The notes beneath the pieces were generated by a model. That model did not search any database. It saw only the letters and a list, made by a program, of their open reading frames with translations, and was not told the DNA's origin. Position numbers and translations under genes: made by a program. Shown piece after piece: positions 1 through 10,816 of a stretch of 64,000 bases of DNA. The first letter of the stretch is position 1. The number at the start of each line of letters is the position of its first letter. Source of the DNA: Actinomycetota bacterium (lineage in GTDB: Bacteria; Actinomycetota; Coriobacteriia; Anaerosomatales; PHET01); NCBI GenBank assembly GCA_029265315.1, contig JAJUJM010000005.1, forward strand, positions 87,425 to 151,424, read 5' to 3'.

Positions 1-1
1 C

Positions 2-1855
2 CGGATCCGCGTCGTCCTTCAAGACGGTCACGCACGCTGCGTGAGCCGTTCGGGTGTCGATGTGAGCGACCGGTTCGCACCGCTCGCCCGCGCGGCCGAG
101 CGGCTGGCAGCAACGTCAGCGGTCCTCGACGGCGAGGCCGTGGTGTTCGACGAACGAGGGACGACCGACTTCGCGGCCCTCACCGAAGCCATGTCGCAAG
201 ACCCCACTCGCATCACTCTGGCGGCCTTCGACCTCACGTACTTGAACGGCCGCGACCTGACGAACATGTCGACGTTGGCGCGCAAGGACCTCTTGGGCGC
301 TCTGTTGGCGAACGCGCCGGACGCGCTTCATCTCGCCCCCTACGTCGCCGACGAAACGGGCGCATTCCTCGAAGCGGCATGCGCGCAAGGGCTGGAGGGG
401 GCGGTCTACAAGCGCGAGGACGCGCCCTACCCTTCCGGGCGCACGCGGGCCTGGCTCAAGGTGAAGTGCCGTCTGCGACAGGAGTTCGTCATCGTCGGGT
501 ACACCGAAGCGGCCGAGTCACAGGCCGGGTTCGGGGCGCTTCTGCTGGGGCATCATGCCGAAGATGGCAAACTCGTCTACGCCGGTCGCGTGGGGAGCGG
601 TTTTGCCGAGCGCGCCAGAAGCGAGCTCTCAGCGACGCTCGCTTCGCTGGAGCGGGTGGGTCCTGCCCTGGGCGGGGCGGCGCTCGAACTCGCCACGCGA
701 CCCGCTGCCCGCTCAGGCGGTTCGGTCCACTGGGTCGAGCCTCGCCTCGTGGCCGAGGTCGCGTTCGCAGGTTGGACACCGCAGGGAATCGTCCGCCAAG
801 CGTCCTTCAAGGGTCTGCGGACGGATGTGGACCCTGCCACTGTGGGCCGGGAAGTGCCCGCGCCAGTCGAACTCGACGAGGGCCACGACCGTGCGTCGGA
901 CGCACCCGTCTCGACGGACACACCCACGTCGATCCCCACGTGGTCCGAACCGACCTCGCGTTCGGTCTCAGGCGTCCGCATCACGAACCCGGACAAGCGC
1001 CTGTTCGCCGGAAGCGACTTCACCAAGATCGACTTGGCCCGCTACTACGAAACGGTCGGGCCCGTGATGCTCGCTGAGGTCGCTGACCGTCCCCTGACGC
1101 TCGTGCGCTGCCCGGTGGGCGAAGGTACCGGGTGCTTCTACCAACGGCACCCTGAGCGAGGTCTTCCCGGACCCGTCAAACGTGTCGCACACAGGCTCGC
1201 GGACCACGATGAGAGCGACGAGTGGCTGTACGTTGATGACGTCTGCGGCCTTGTGGCGCTCGCTCAGATGGGCGTGGCCGAGATACACACCTGGCTCTCC
1301 AGAACCAGCGCGCCGTCCAAACCGGACCGCATCGTCTTCGACCTGGACCCCGGTCCGGGTGTCCCGTGGACCGACGTCCTCGCCGCGGCTCGCCTCCTTC
1401 GTGACGAGACCGCCGCGCTCGGTTTCTCGCCGTTCGTGAAATCGACGGGAGGCAAGGGGTTGCACGTCGTGCTGCCTGTGAAGCCGGTGTGGGAGTTCGC
1501 CTCGGTCCACGAGTTATCGCGCCGGTTCGCGGTCCGGGTGTGCTCACTTGACCCCGGCAGGCTCACGCCGAAGATGGCAAAGACCCACCGGGACGGACGG
1601 ATCTTCGTCGACTACGTGCGCAACTCCGAGGGCGCAAGCGTGGTGGCGCCGTACTCGACGCGGTTCAGCGCCGGCCCGAGCGTAGCGGTGCCGCTCGCAT
1701 GGGAGGAACTCGACGACACCGCGCTCGACACCTGCCCGTTCACGCCGGCGCACGTACTGGACCGGCTCGCGGCGGGCGTGGACCCGTGGCGCGGCATCGA
1801 CGATGCGTCCGCAGGCCCGGAAGTCCTTGAATCCGCGAAGGACGCGCTCGCCTGA
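2..1855 (+). CDS. ligD: ATP-dependent DNA ligase LigD (ligase-polymerase), 5' truncated by window edge
   Basis: Bacterial NHEJ ligase/polymerase that repairs double-strand breaks with Ku. The frame is open from base 2 and the residues before the first GTG (base 41) already match the ligase fold, so the gene starts outside the window and the KxDG nucleotidyl-lysine motif is missing here. Visible: ligase motif DGEAVVFDERG, motif IV EGAVYKRED and motif V AWLKVKC in roughly the first 160 residues, then an OB-fold, then a primase-like polymerase domain from about residue 330 with the metal site VFDLDPG, the STGGKGLH motif and an HRDGRIFVDY segment. Domain order is ligase then polymerase, as in Pseudomonas and unlike Mycobacterium. 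No Ku gene and no separate phosphoesterase is visible; they may lie upstream. The convergent next gene begins 7 bp after the stop. Confidence 0.93.
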   Translation, partial: RIRVVLQDGHARCVSRSGVDVSDRFAPLARAAERLAATSAVLDGEAVVFDERGTTDFAALTEAMSQDPTRITLAAFDLTYLNGRDLTNMSTLARKDLLGALLANAPDALHLAPYVADETGAFLEAACAQGLEGAVYKREDAPYPSGRTRAWLKVKCRLRQEFVIVGYTEAAESQAGFGALLLGHHAEDGKLVYAGRVGSGFAERARSELSATLASLERVGPALGGAALELATRPAARSGGSVHWVEPRLVAEVAFAGWTPQGIVRQASFKGLRTDVDPATVGREVPAPVELDEGHDRASDAPVSTDTPTSIPTWSEPTSRSVSGVRITNPDKRLFAGSDFTKIDLARYYETVGPVMLAEVADRPLTLVRCPVGEGTGCFYQRHPERGLPGPVKRVAHRLADHDESDEWLYVDDVCGLVALAQMGVAEIHTWLSRTSAPSKPDRIVFDLDPGPGVPWTDVLAAARLLRDETAALGFSPFVKSTGGKGLHVVLPVKPVWEFASVHELSRRFAVRVCSLDPGRLTPKMAKTHRDGRIFVDYVRNSEGASVVAPYSTRFSAGPSVAVPLAWEELDDTALDTCPFTPAHVLDRLAAGVDPWRGIDDASAGPEVLESAKDALA

Positions 1856-1862
1856 CGAAGAG

Positions 1863-2093
1863 CTACGCGAGCTCGCGCACCTTCTGCGCGGCGGCCACCG
1901 CCATGTCCTGGCCCACCACGAGCCGAAGCGCCGCGATGAGGTTGTCGGCGATGGCGTCCAGGTCAGCCCGCTCGATCGAATCGGGCGTCTTGCCGATACG
2001 CTTGCTCTCCACATCGACGGACACCGTGGCGAGCACGGTCCCTATGACCGGCCGCAACGTCTCCTCGATACGCTGAGCGAGCAGGTTAGCCAC
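1863..2093 (-). CDS. Small conserved-looking protein, function unknown
   Basis: A 76-residue protein starting at GTG and overlapping the end of the upstream membrane-protein gene by 8 bp, so the two are probably co-translated. It has no membrane segment and no cysteines. It is predicted helical, with an amphipathic N-terminal helix (LLAQRIEETLRPVIGTVL) and a C-terminal Ala/Val-rich helix. I do not recognise the family. The overlap with its neighbour and normal codon use support it being real. A role together with the membrane protein is inference only. Confidence 0.6.
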   Translation of the reverse strand: MANLLAQRIEETLRPVIGTVLATVSVDVESKRIGKTPDSIERADLDAIADNLIAALRLVVGQDMAVAAAQKVRELA

Positions 2094-2565
2094 GCGACGC
2101 GCCCTCCCCCTCGCCCGCGGACTCGTCGGGATGCTCGTTGGCGAGCATCTGGCTGCCTGTCATCGCCCGCATGTAGTCCCGCAGAGCGGTGCGAACGCTT
2201 GCGAAGTAGAGCGCGAGCAGCGCCATGGCCACGATCACGAACGCTTCTGAGGCCAGCTGGACCTGCTCGACGGTCACGCCGGTCACGAAGTTCTGCGCCC
2301 AGCGCGCCAGCGCGCTCGCCGCAAGACAGAGGATCGCGAGGATGACGTAGCCGATCTTGTCGGCGATCGCGCCACCGGCCGCGACCTGCCGCACGCGGCC
2401 CGCCTCGAGCAGAAGCAGCACCGCCACGAGAAGGCCCACCAAGCTCATGCCGATCCGAAGCATCGAGGTGACGACCGCAGGCATCCGCTCGGTTGCGAAA
2501 GCCGTGGCTGGGAAGGTGAGCACAGCCGTCACGACAGCTGCGAAGAGCGCTGGGAGTCGGCTCAT
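2086..2565 (-). CDS. Small membrane protein with three or four TM segments
   Basis: The start is ATG at 2565, chosen because a strong Shine-Dalgarno (AGGAGGGA) lies just upstream; the longer open frame to 2682 is unsupported. The protein is about 159 residues: an N-terminal signal-like hydrophobic segment (LPALFAAVVTAVLTFPATAFA), then TM helices around MSLVGLLVAVLLLLEAG, IGYVILAILCLAASALA and EAFVIVAMALLALYFAS, and a charged hydrophilic C-terminal tail. No family recognised. It overlaps the next gene (1863-2093) by 8 bp, which suggests a two-gene operon. Confidence 0.65.
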   Translation of the reverse strand: MSRLPALFAAVVTAVLTFPATAFATERMPAVVTSMLRIGMSLVGLLVAVLLLLEAGRVRQVAAGGAIADKIGYVILAILCLAASALARWAQNFVTGVTVEQVQLASEAFVIVAMALLALYFASVRTALRDYMRAMTGSQMLANEHPDESAGEGEGASRG

Positions 2566-2742
2566 CGTTCGTCCCTCCTGTGCGGGCCAGCTTTCGGTCG
2601 GACGGGCGCGGGGGGCCGAGTACCACACCGCTACGGAATCATCGGCATCCCTCGGCGCGCTCGTTAGCCCCTCGGGGGCCACCCAGACATGATAACCGTC
2701 CTTCGCGACGCGAGGACGCTGTCGGCGCGGACGCGCTTCGCG

Positions 2743-4641
2743 TCAGTCGGCGCCACCGCCGCCACCGCCGCCACCGCCGCCACCGCCTCCGGAGAAGCCG
2801 CCGCCCCCGCCCGACGACGATGACATCTCGCTCGAGGCCACCTGCGCGGCGCTCACGAACGACGACGAGATCGAGCTCACCGGCGAATGCCCGTAGCCGC
2901 CGGCCGAGTACGCCCACCAGTAGGTGGTCTGGAATGCCGGGTCTCGCACGACCTCGGGCAACCGGACCCGCAGCTGCTCGATGACCTGCTCGGCGATTCC
3001 GAACACGACGGCCAACACGAGGAACCGGTTCCACAGCACGACAGAGGCCGGAGGCGCTTCCTCCAGGCGGGAGAAGTCCCGCAGGTAGTTGCGCAGGCCC
3101 TCGTAGCGCCGGTACAGGTTGTTGCCTTCCACGCTGCGGCGACTCATCTTGATGGCCAGCGGCACCATCGCGATCGCACACGCGATGGGAACGACCCCCA
3201 CCAGCAGGGAGCCCGCGATGACGGCGGCGGCGACCCCTGCCGCGCCCACGATCACCAGGGCCACCCACGTGCCCACCTGCCAATTCTCGGCCTCGGTGTC
3301 GAAGAACCCTTGGACCCTGGCTTGGGCAGCCGCAGCGGCCTTCCACTCCTTGACCTGGTTGGAGAAGCTCTCGGGCCGCGACTTCGCATACGTCTTGAGC
3401 TCCGTGAGCGCCACCTGGTCGCGCCCTCCGCCGACGACATCGAACAGCAACCACAGCGCGCCGACATCGAGCTCGTCGAGCCCGACCGCCTTCTCGCGCA
3501 CACGCGTCACGAGGAACGTGTCCTCTTTGCCGCCGAACACGCCGGAAAGCCCGCCCTTGTCCACCGTGATGGGCGCCATCTGGATGACGCCGCGGTCGGC
3601 GAGGTTCATGAGGGTCGCGGCGATGTCGTCATCGGTCACCGTCCCGAAGCGCCACAACGCACCGATCACCGCTGGGTGCAGGTGCGGCGCGGGGTCCTCG
3701 CGGAAGTAGTCGCCCTGGAAGTCGGACACGTGCTCCTTGCCGTGTTTCAGGTACTGGACCCAGAAGAAGGCGAGCGCTCCGACGCCGAGCAACCCGGCAA
3801 GTCCCCCGGACCCCCAGGTCTTCGCACGTGCGATGACGCGCTCACGGTTGGCCTTCTCCGCCAGGGCGCCCTCCTCATCAAGCACGGCTTGGAGCCTGGC
3901 TTCCGGACGCGCCGGCGCCTGCGACAGCGCATCAGGCGGGTACAGGATGCGCCCTTCTACAAAGGTGTGGGGCGGCACGTTGTTGCTCTCGAACTGCACG
4001 ACGCCGTCTTCGCCGATCGTCGTGACACCGGTCAGCGGTCCATGGCCCCACGCCTTGACCTGGTCTTTCGTCAGCGCTGCGGGCGGAGCGACCCGCGCGA
4101 TGAAGCGCCCGGTGGGCACCTCCCAGCCGTCTCCGAGGAACTGCCAATACAGCTCACCTGTGTCCGCCCACCTCTTTGCGGCGCCCTTGGCGACATAGCG
4201 CAAGACGAACTGGCGAGTGGAGTTCGCGGCATCGTGGAAGGCGTGCACCTCGACAGTGCCGCCGGTGTCGCGCACCACGTAGGTACCGGGGATGCGCAGT
4301 GTGCGGTCCTCTATGCCGGCCGGGTCGCCGTCAGGCGTGTAGGCCGCGTTCGCGTCGCCCACCGATGTGATCTCGATGCCGTCAGACCCGCGGGTCGACA
4401 GAATCCAGTAGACGCGCGAGAAGTCGCCGTCGAAGGTCATCGTCCGGTACTCGGTGACGTCGAGGTCGCCGTCTTGCAGGACCGCCGCTTCGATGCGCAC
4501 CTCATCGACCGAGTACTGCTTGGCCAGCGCGCGCTGCGGCACGGTGAGAGCGACAAGGCAGACAGAGGTGCTCAGCAGCAGCGTCGCCAATCCGGTGATG
4601 CGCGGCAGACGTCCACTTGCGGACCGCTCGGCACGTCTCAT
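2743..4641 (-). CDS. DUF2207 family membrane protein with poly-glycine tail
   Basis: The start is ATG 4641, preceded by GGAAGGAGAG; longer frames have no ribosome site. The protein is about 632 residues: an N-terminal signal/TM segment, an extracytoplasmic beta-rich DUF2207 domain (starts near QYSVDEVRIEA, includes the R-V-Y-W segment), a TM helix after about residue 310, a cytoplasmic winged-helix-like stretch (IGALWRFGTVTDDDIAATL), a pair of TM helices (VALVIVGAAGVAAAVIAG and following), and a very Gly-rich C-terminus typical of the family. The cellular function of DUF2207 proteins is not established. The start overlaps the stop of tadA as ATGA, so the genes are translationally coupled. Confidence 0.88.
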   Translation of the reverse strand: MRRAERSASGRLPRITGLATLLLSTSVCLVALTVPQRALAKQYSVDEVRIEAAVLQDGDLDVTEYRTMTFDGDFSRVYWILSTRGSDGIEITSVGDANAAYTPDGDPAGIEDRTLRIPGTYVVRDTGGTVEVHAFHDAANSTRQFVLRYVAKGAAKRWADTGELYWQFLGDGWEVPTGRFIARVAPPAALTKDQVKAWGHGPLTGVTTIGEDGVVQFESNNVPPHTFVEGRILYPPDALSQAPARPEARLQAVLDEEGALAEKANRERVIARAKTWGSGGLAGLLGVGALAFFWVQYLKHGKEHVSDFQGDYFREDPAPHLHPAVIGALWRFGTVTDDDIAATLMNLADRGVIQMAPITVDKGGLSGVFGGKEDTFLVTRVREKAVGLDELDVGALWLLFDVVGGGRDQVALTELKTYAKSRPESFSNQVKEWKAAAAAQARVQGFFDTEAENWQVGTWVALVIVGAAGVAAAVIAGSLLVGVVPIACAIAMVPLAIKMSRRSVEGNNLYRRYEGLRNYLRDFSRLEEAPPASVVLWNRFLVLAVVFGIAEQVIEQLRVRLPEVVRDPAFQTTYWWAYSAGGYGHSPVSSISSSFVSAAQVASSEMSSSSGGGGGFSGGGGGGGGGGGGGAD

Positions 4642-5138
4642 GGTCTCTCCTTCCGCAACGTGGCGAAGAACCCACGCAGGAGCGCGGCCGACTCGGCTTC
4701 GAGTACCCCCGACGTCACCTCGAAGCGATGGTTGAGCCGGGTGTCGTCGTGCAGGTCGTACAGCGTTCCGAGCGCTCCGGCCTTTGGGTCGGGCGCGGCG
4801 TACACGCAGCGCGCTATGCGCGCTTGGTGCATGAGGCCCGCACACATCGGGCACGGCTCGAGCGTCACATAGACGGTGCAGTCCGTGAGCCGCCAGCGCC
4901 CGAGCTTGGCCGCGGCGGCCCGGATTGCAAGCAGTTCCGCGTGGCCTGCGGGATCATGGTCGATCTCGCGACGGTTGCACGCCCTGGCCACGACCGCCCC
5001 GTCGCAGACGACGACGGCCCCGATGGGCACTTCGCCGATCTCAGCGGCCACGCGCGCCTGTTCGAGCGCCATGGCCATATACGTCTCGTCAGAGTGCTGC
5101 ACGTCCTCGCCCCTCATCGCGTGACCCGCTCCCCCCAA
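4638..5138 (-). CDS. tadA: tRNA-specific adenosine deaminase TadA
   Basis: Deaminates A34 to inosine in the anticodon wobble position of tRNA-Arg(ACG); a matching tRNA-Arg(ACG) gene lies in this same window at 24879-24955. About 166 residues, normal for the family. The zinc site is visible as HAE (ligand His and catalytic Glu) followed by PCPMC (two Cys ligands), and the substrate-loop GEVPIGAVVV near the N-terminus is typical. An alternative start lies 21 bp downstream (ATG at 5117). The stop overlaps the DUF2207 gene by 4 bp. Confidence 0.95.
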   Translation of the reverse strand: MGGAGHAMRGEDVQHSDETYMAMALEQARVAAEIGEVPIGAVVVCDGAVVARACNRREIDHDPAGHAELLAIRAAAAKLGRWRLTDCTVYVTLEPCPMCAGLMHQARIARCVYAAPDPKAGALGTLYDLHDDTRLNHRFEVTSGVLEAESAALLRGFFATLRKERP

Positions 5139-5244
5139 CCGAGTCTAGCGCGTGGGAGCGCAAGGAGCCACGCGCGACACGGTCGGGAATGTTGGAGGGG
5201 TACGCCACAGGGCAGCGTGGTATCCTGCCGTCGCTGTCCCGCGC

Positions 5245-5332
5245 GGAGGGGTGGCAGAGTGGTTGAATGCGACGGTCTTGAAAACCGTTGGCCCGAAAGG
5301 GCTCGTGGGTTCGAATCCCACCCCCTCCGCCA
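5245..5332 (+). tRNA. tRNA-Ser (anticodon UGA)
   Basis: The cloverleaf begins GGAGGGG and ends with CCCCTCC plus discriminator G and an encoded CCA. The anticodon stem ACGGT/ACCGT encloses the loop CTTGAAA (anticodon TGA). A long variable arm (GGCCCGAAAGGGCTC) and the T-loop TTCGAATCC are present, as expected for a class II serine tRNA. A TATCCT element about 20 bp upstream (5221-5226) could be its -10 box. Confidence 0.97.
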
Positions 5333-5397
5333 GCAGGGACCATCGCGCGCACCGGTTCGTGTTGCGCGGGCGGCGGGCGATGAGCGCGGCAGACGAG

Positions 5398-7306
<1,909 letters not shown>

Positions 7307-7335
7307 CGTCGTGCCTTCCGTCCCAAAGCGTTCGC

Positions 7336-7821
7336 CTACAGTTCCCTCGTCTGACCGTCAGACTTCACAATCGTCCTGCCGCTCCCAACCTCCAGGTATA
7401 CGGTTCTCGAGGACGCGCCGCCCGTGTCCTCGGCGGCGATGAGGATCCCGTTCTTCCACAGCACCTTGCGAAGGACCGCATGGTTCCTCTGTCCGATGCG
7501 AAACATCTGTCCGTGGTCGACCTGCGAAGCCGCGCCGATGACTTTGGCCACGAGATTGGCTCGAGTCGCGCCAAGCGCGAACACCCCCGCGAGCAGAGCG
7601 GATGCGCCCGTGTCCACGTACATGGCCGGATTCTCGCGGGCCTTCTCGGGGTTCGACTTCGAGACCGGCATCATCGCGTGGAGCAGCCCAGCAACGCCTG
7701 CCACTGGGTCGTGGAGCGCCAGCCCCACGCAACTCCCGAGCGAATACGTCACGAGTGTCTCGCTCGGGTCGGTCGAGACAGCGTATTCGGAGATGCCCAC
7801 GACATGTTCACCCACCGTCAT
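7336..7821 (-). CDS. cheD: Chemoreceptor glutamine deamidase CheD
   Basis: Deamidates specific glutamines on chemoreceptors and, in Gram-positive systems, partners CheC/CheX. 161 residues, full family length. The catalytic Cys sits in YSLGSCVGLALHD, the catalytic His in GLLHAMMP and a conserved Thr in YVDTGASAL. The C-terminal motif (IAAEDTGGASSRTVYLEVGSG) is typical. The ATG start overlaps the cheR stop as ATGA, so the two adaptation enzymes are translationally coupled. Confidence 0.95.
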   Translation of the reverse strand: MTVGEHVVGISEYAVSTDPSETLVTYSLGSCVGLALHDPVAGVAGLLHAMMPVSKSNPEKARENPAMYVDTGASALLAGVFALGATRANLVAKVIGAASQVDHGQMFRIGQRNHAVLRKVLWKNGILIAAEDTGGASSRTVYLEVGSGRTIVKSDGQTREL

Positions 7822-8636
7822 GCCTTCCGATACACCGAAGGACGGACGTACTTGAAACCGCTGATCATGCCGGCGAGTGACTCCGCATGGCCTACGAACA
7901 ACAGGCCTCCGGGCTTGAGCAATCGGCCTATCTCCGCGAGCAGACGGACGCGCACGGCGTCGTCGAAGTAGATCATCACGTTGCGACAGAACACCGCATC
8001 GAGCGGCCCTCGCATGGGAAACGGCGGCTCGGACAGGTTCATGCGTCGGTAGACGATCAGATCGGTGAGCGCGGGTTTCGCCGTCCAGACGCGTTCGTCA
8101 CCACGTCCTGTCGAGGTGAACCAACGGCTGCGCAGATCGGCAGGGATGGGAGCGACCTTCCGGTCCTCGTAGCGAGCGAGCTCACAGTGCGCGAGTGTCT
8201 CTGTACAGATGTCAGTCGCGAGTATCCGCAGGTCGACGTCGGGCTGGGGCAGCGCCTCTTTGACCACCATCGCGAGCGACAACGGCTCCTCGCCGGTCGA
8301 ACAGGCCGCGCTCCAGAGACGGAAGCGACGCTGCCCGGACTCGTACCAAGCGTTCATCTCGTCGGCGATGAAATCGAAATGGTGCGGCTCGCGGAAGAAG
8401 CTCGTGACGTTCGTCGAGACGGCGTCGAGCAGCCCGACGATCTCTTCGTCGTGGTGGTCCTCGAGGTACCGCAGGTACTCCTCGAAATCGTCGATCCCGA
8501 GCGCCCGCATCCGCTTCCCGACGCGGGCGCTCACGAGCGCCTCCTTGCGAGAGGTCAGCGCGATGCCGCTCGTCTCGTAGACGATGTCGCGGATCCTCTC
8601 GAAGGAGCGCTTCTTGATGGGTGTCATGGTGGGCAT
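7818..8636 (-). CDS. cheR: Chemotaxis protein methyltransferase CheR
   Basis: SAM-dependent methylation of chemoreceptor glutamates. 272 residues with an N-terminal helical domain (SFERIRDIVYETSGI ... VSTNVTSFFRE) and a C-terminal SAM-binding domain (WSAACSTGEEPLSLAM, ILATDI, DAVFCRNVMIYFD). ATG 8636 is preceded by AGGTGACGAG; an internal ATG at 8627 is an alternative start. It sits between the receptor gene and cheD in the che operon. Confidence 0.96.
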   Translation of the reverse strand: MPTMTPIKKRSFERIRDIVYETSGIALTSRKEALVSARVGKRMRALGIDDFEEYLRYLEDHHDEEIVGLLDAVSTNVTSFFREPHHFDFIADEMNAWYESGQRRFRLWSAACSTGEEPLSLAMVVKEALPQPDVDLRILATDICTETLAHCELARYEDRKVAPIPADLRSRWFTSTGRGDERVWTAKPALTDLIVYRRMNLSEPPFPMRGPLDAVFCRNVMIYFDDAVRVRLLAEIGRLLKPGGLLFVGHAESLAGMISGFKYVRPSVYRKA

Positions 8637-8666
8637 CTCGTCACCTGGTCGCCGGGCTTGTGCGGC

Positions 8667-10298
8667 CTAGAAGTCGGCCAGGTCCTCGTCGTCGAGCGGG
8701 ATGACCTTCTCGGGGTCGGTGACCTTGGCGCGTGCACGCACGGCATCAGTCATACGGTGCACTTGGCTCGAGACGCGTGCGCCGGAGGTGGTGGTCGCGA
8801 CCGCCCTCGTCTGCGCAACGGCCGCGCGCTCACCGCGAACGGTAGCGATCAGCACGCTGACCATGTCCGTGAGCTCGCGCGCCTGCGCGGACAGCTCCTC
8901 GCTCGCGCTGGCGGATTCCTCGGCGTTGGCGGCGTTGGCCTGCGTGACCCGGTCCATCTGTGCGACGGCGGTGTTGACCTGGTCGATACCTTGCGCCTGC
9001 TCCTCGCTCGCTGCGGCGATCTCGCCGACGAGCTGCGTGACCTTGTCCACGCTGCTCGCGATCTGGTCGAGCGCCGCATGAACGTCCGCGCTTACCGCGA
9101 CTCCGCGGTCGGCACGCTCCTGCGACTGCTCGATGAGCGCCGCCGTGGTCTTGGCGGCCTCGGCAGAACGCTGCGCAAGTGCGCGCACTTCCTCAGCCAC
9201 CACGGCGAAGCCCTTCCCGGCATCGCCGGCACGCGCGGCCTCCACCGCGGCGTTCAACGCGAGCAGATTCGTCTGGAAGGCGATCTCGTCGATGGTCTTG
9301 ATGATCTTGGCGGTGGCGTCAGAGCTCTCCTTGATCGCGTTGATGGCGGCGCCCATCTCTGCGACGGACGCGGCGCCCTTGCCCGCCGCCGCCTGTGCTT
9401 CGCGAGCCATCGCGTCGGCCTGGCGCGAGTTGTCAGCGTTCTGTCGCGTCATGCCGCTCATCTCCTCGAGGGAGCTCGATGTCTCCTCGAGACTCGCCGC
9501 CTGTTCGGAAGCGCCTTCCGCGAGCTGCTGAGATGCGGAGGCGACCTGGCTCGACGCGCTCGAGACCTGCTCCGCGCCCGCGGTCAGACCCTCGATGACA
9601 CGGTTGATCGGACGAGTGACCGAACGAGTGATGAACCACGCGAGCAGAATCGATGCGAACACCCCTGCGACGAGCAGGATGATGGACTGCATCCGCCCGC
9701 GTTCGGCGGTGGCACGAGACTCTTGGGCGGCGACCTCGACCATGGCGTCCGTGTTATTCTCGATTTCCTGCATGTCGGCGGTGATCTTCACTCCGCGTGC
9801 GTCCGCCTCCGCATCGATGGCGGCGAGCTCAGCTGCGACGGCCGCACGCTTGTCGCCCGTATTGGCCCGAGCGAGCGCGACGGCGCGGCTGATCATCGGC
9901 TCGAACTCCTCGTGCTGCGCGAGGGCGTCCTCGACCAGCGTCAACGCCTTCTTGGCTGTCTCATCGCGCTCGGCATCGACTTTGAGGTACTCGATCGAGT
10001 CGCTCATGAGCTCGCCGAAGCGCGTGAACGACTCCTCGATTTCCGCGCCCAACCGCTCGATCTCATCGGCGTCGCTCGTCTGGATGACCTCCATGAGCAG
10101 GAGCCGCTGGGCGAGGACCTCGAACTTCGCCTCCATCACGTTGTCAGCGACGTCCGTGTCTCCACTCTGCTCCTCGGCGAGCGACTGCATCCTCCCCATG
10201 TCGATGAAGGCCGCTCCTCCGACGATCACGACGATGAGCGCCAGGATGCCGAACCCCACGGCGAGCTTGGCCGCCAGACTCCAAGACCGCAACATCAC
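8667..10298 (-). CDS. Methyl-accepting chemotaxis protein (single receptor of the che operon)
   Basis: A transmembrane chemoreceptor of about 543 residues. TM1 is near residues 8-32 ([20 protein letters not shown]). A helical extracytoplasmic sensor of about 155 residues (probably a four-helix bundle) is followed by TM2 ([18 protein letters not shown]), a HAMP domain ([15 protein letters not shown]), and a methyl-accepting signalling domain with the hairpin tip [20 protein letters not shown]. The tail ends DEDLADF, which could tether CheR/CheD, but this is not a classical pentapeptide. The start is GTG 10298 (GTGA overlap with the cheW stop) or the adjacent ATG 10295 (TGATG). Ligand unknown. 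Confidence 0.94.
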   Translation of the reverse strand: MMLRSWSLAAKLAVGFGILALIVVIVGGAAFIDMGRMQSLAEEQSGDTDVADNVMEAKFEVLAQRLLLMEVIQTSDADEIERLGAEIEESFTRFGELMSDSIEYLKVDAERDETAKKALTLVEDALAQHEEFEPMISRAVALARANTGDKRAAVAAELAAIDAEADARGVKITADMQEIENNTDAMVEVAAQESRATAERGRMQSIILLVAGVFASILLAWFITRSVTRPINRVIEGLTAGAEQVSSASSQVASASQQLAEGASEQAASLEETSSSLEEMSGMTRQNADNSRQADAMAREAQAAAGKGAASVAEMGAAINAIKESSDATAKIIKTIDEIAFQTNLLALNAAVEAARAGDAGKGFAVVAEEVRALAQRSAEAAKTTAALIEQSQERADRGVAVSADVHAALDQIASSVDKVTQLVGEIAAASEEQAQGIDQVNTAVAQMDRVTQANAANAEESASASEELSAQARELTDMVSVLIATVRGERAAVAQTRAVATTTSGARVSSQVHRMTDAVRARAKVTDPEKVIPLDDEDLADF

Positions 10299-10816
10299 TC
10301 TTCCCCTTCCACTTCACGGGCGGAGCCCGCGCGCGCGGCCGCCTCCACTACGCTGAGCTGCGCACCTGACAGCACCCTGTCAATGTCCAGCAGCAGGACG
10401 ACGCGCTCATCGGCGCGCCCGACTCCCTTGATGAACGAGGTGTCGACCTCGGTACCGAATTCCGGCGTGGCCTCGATCGCCTCGTCCGGCAGACTCAGAA
10501 CGTCGGAGACTTCGTCGACGATGATCCCGAGCGTCGTCATCGTGCCGCCCTCTCGGGTGACGGAGACGACGATGATGCAGGTGCGCTCGGTGATCGAAGC
10601 GTCCGCCAGCCCGAACGCCAGCCGGATGTCGACCACAGGGATGATGCGCCCGCGCAGGTTCACGACGCCCGCCACATACTCCGGCAGACGAGGGACGCGC
10701 GTGACCGGAAGCATCCCCACGATCTCGGAGACCCGGAGTATCTCCAGCCCGTACAGTTCAGATCCCAGCGAGAACGTCAGGTACTTGTCCGCACTCGCCA
10801 CTTCAGTCGGTGTCAT
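10295..10816 (-). CDS. cheW: Chemotaxis adaptor CheW
   Basis: Couples the receptor to CheA. The start is ATG 10816 with AAAGGA upstream; a longer open frame to 11011 lies inside cheA and is not used. About 173 residues forming the double SH3-like CheW fold ([23 protein letters not shown] ... [22 protein letters not shown] ... [12 protein letters not shown]). It overlaps the cheA end by 14 bp and the receptor start by 1-4 bp, so the three are translated as a block. Confidence 0.96.
   Translation of the reverse strand: MTPTEVASADKYLTFSLGSELYGLEILRVSEIVGMLPVTRVPRLPEYVAGVVNLRGRIIPVVDIRLAFGLADASITERTCIIVVSVTREGGTMTTLGIIVDEVSDVLSLPDEAIEATPEFGTEVDTSFIKGVGRADERVVLLLDIDRVLSGAQLSVVEAAARAGSAREVEGEE

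Noticed and set aside
2887..4872. A 661-codon plus-strand frame opposite the DUF2207 gene
   Set aside because: Antisense shadow; the minus strand has a clear family match, signal peptide and ribosome site.
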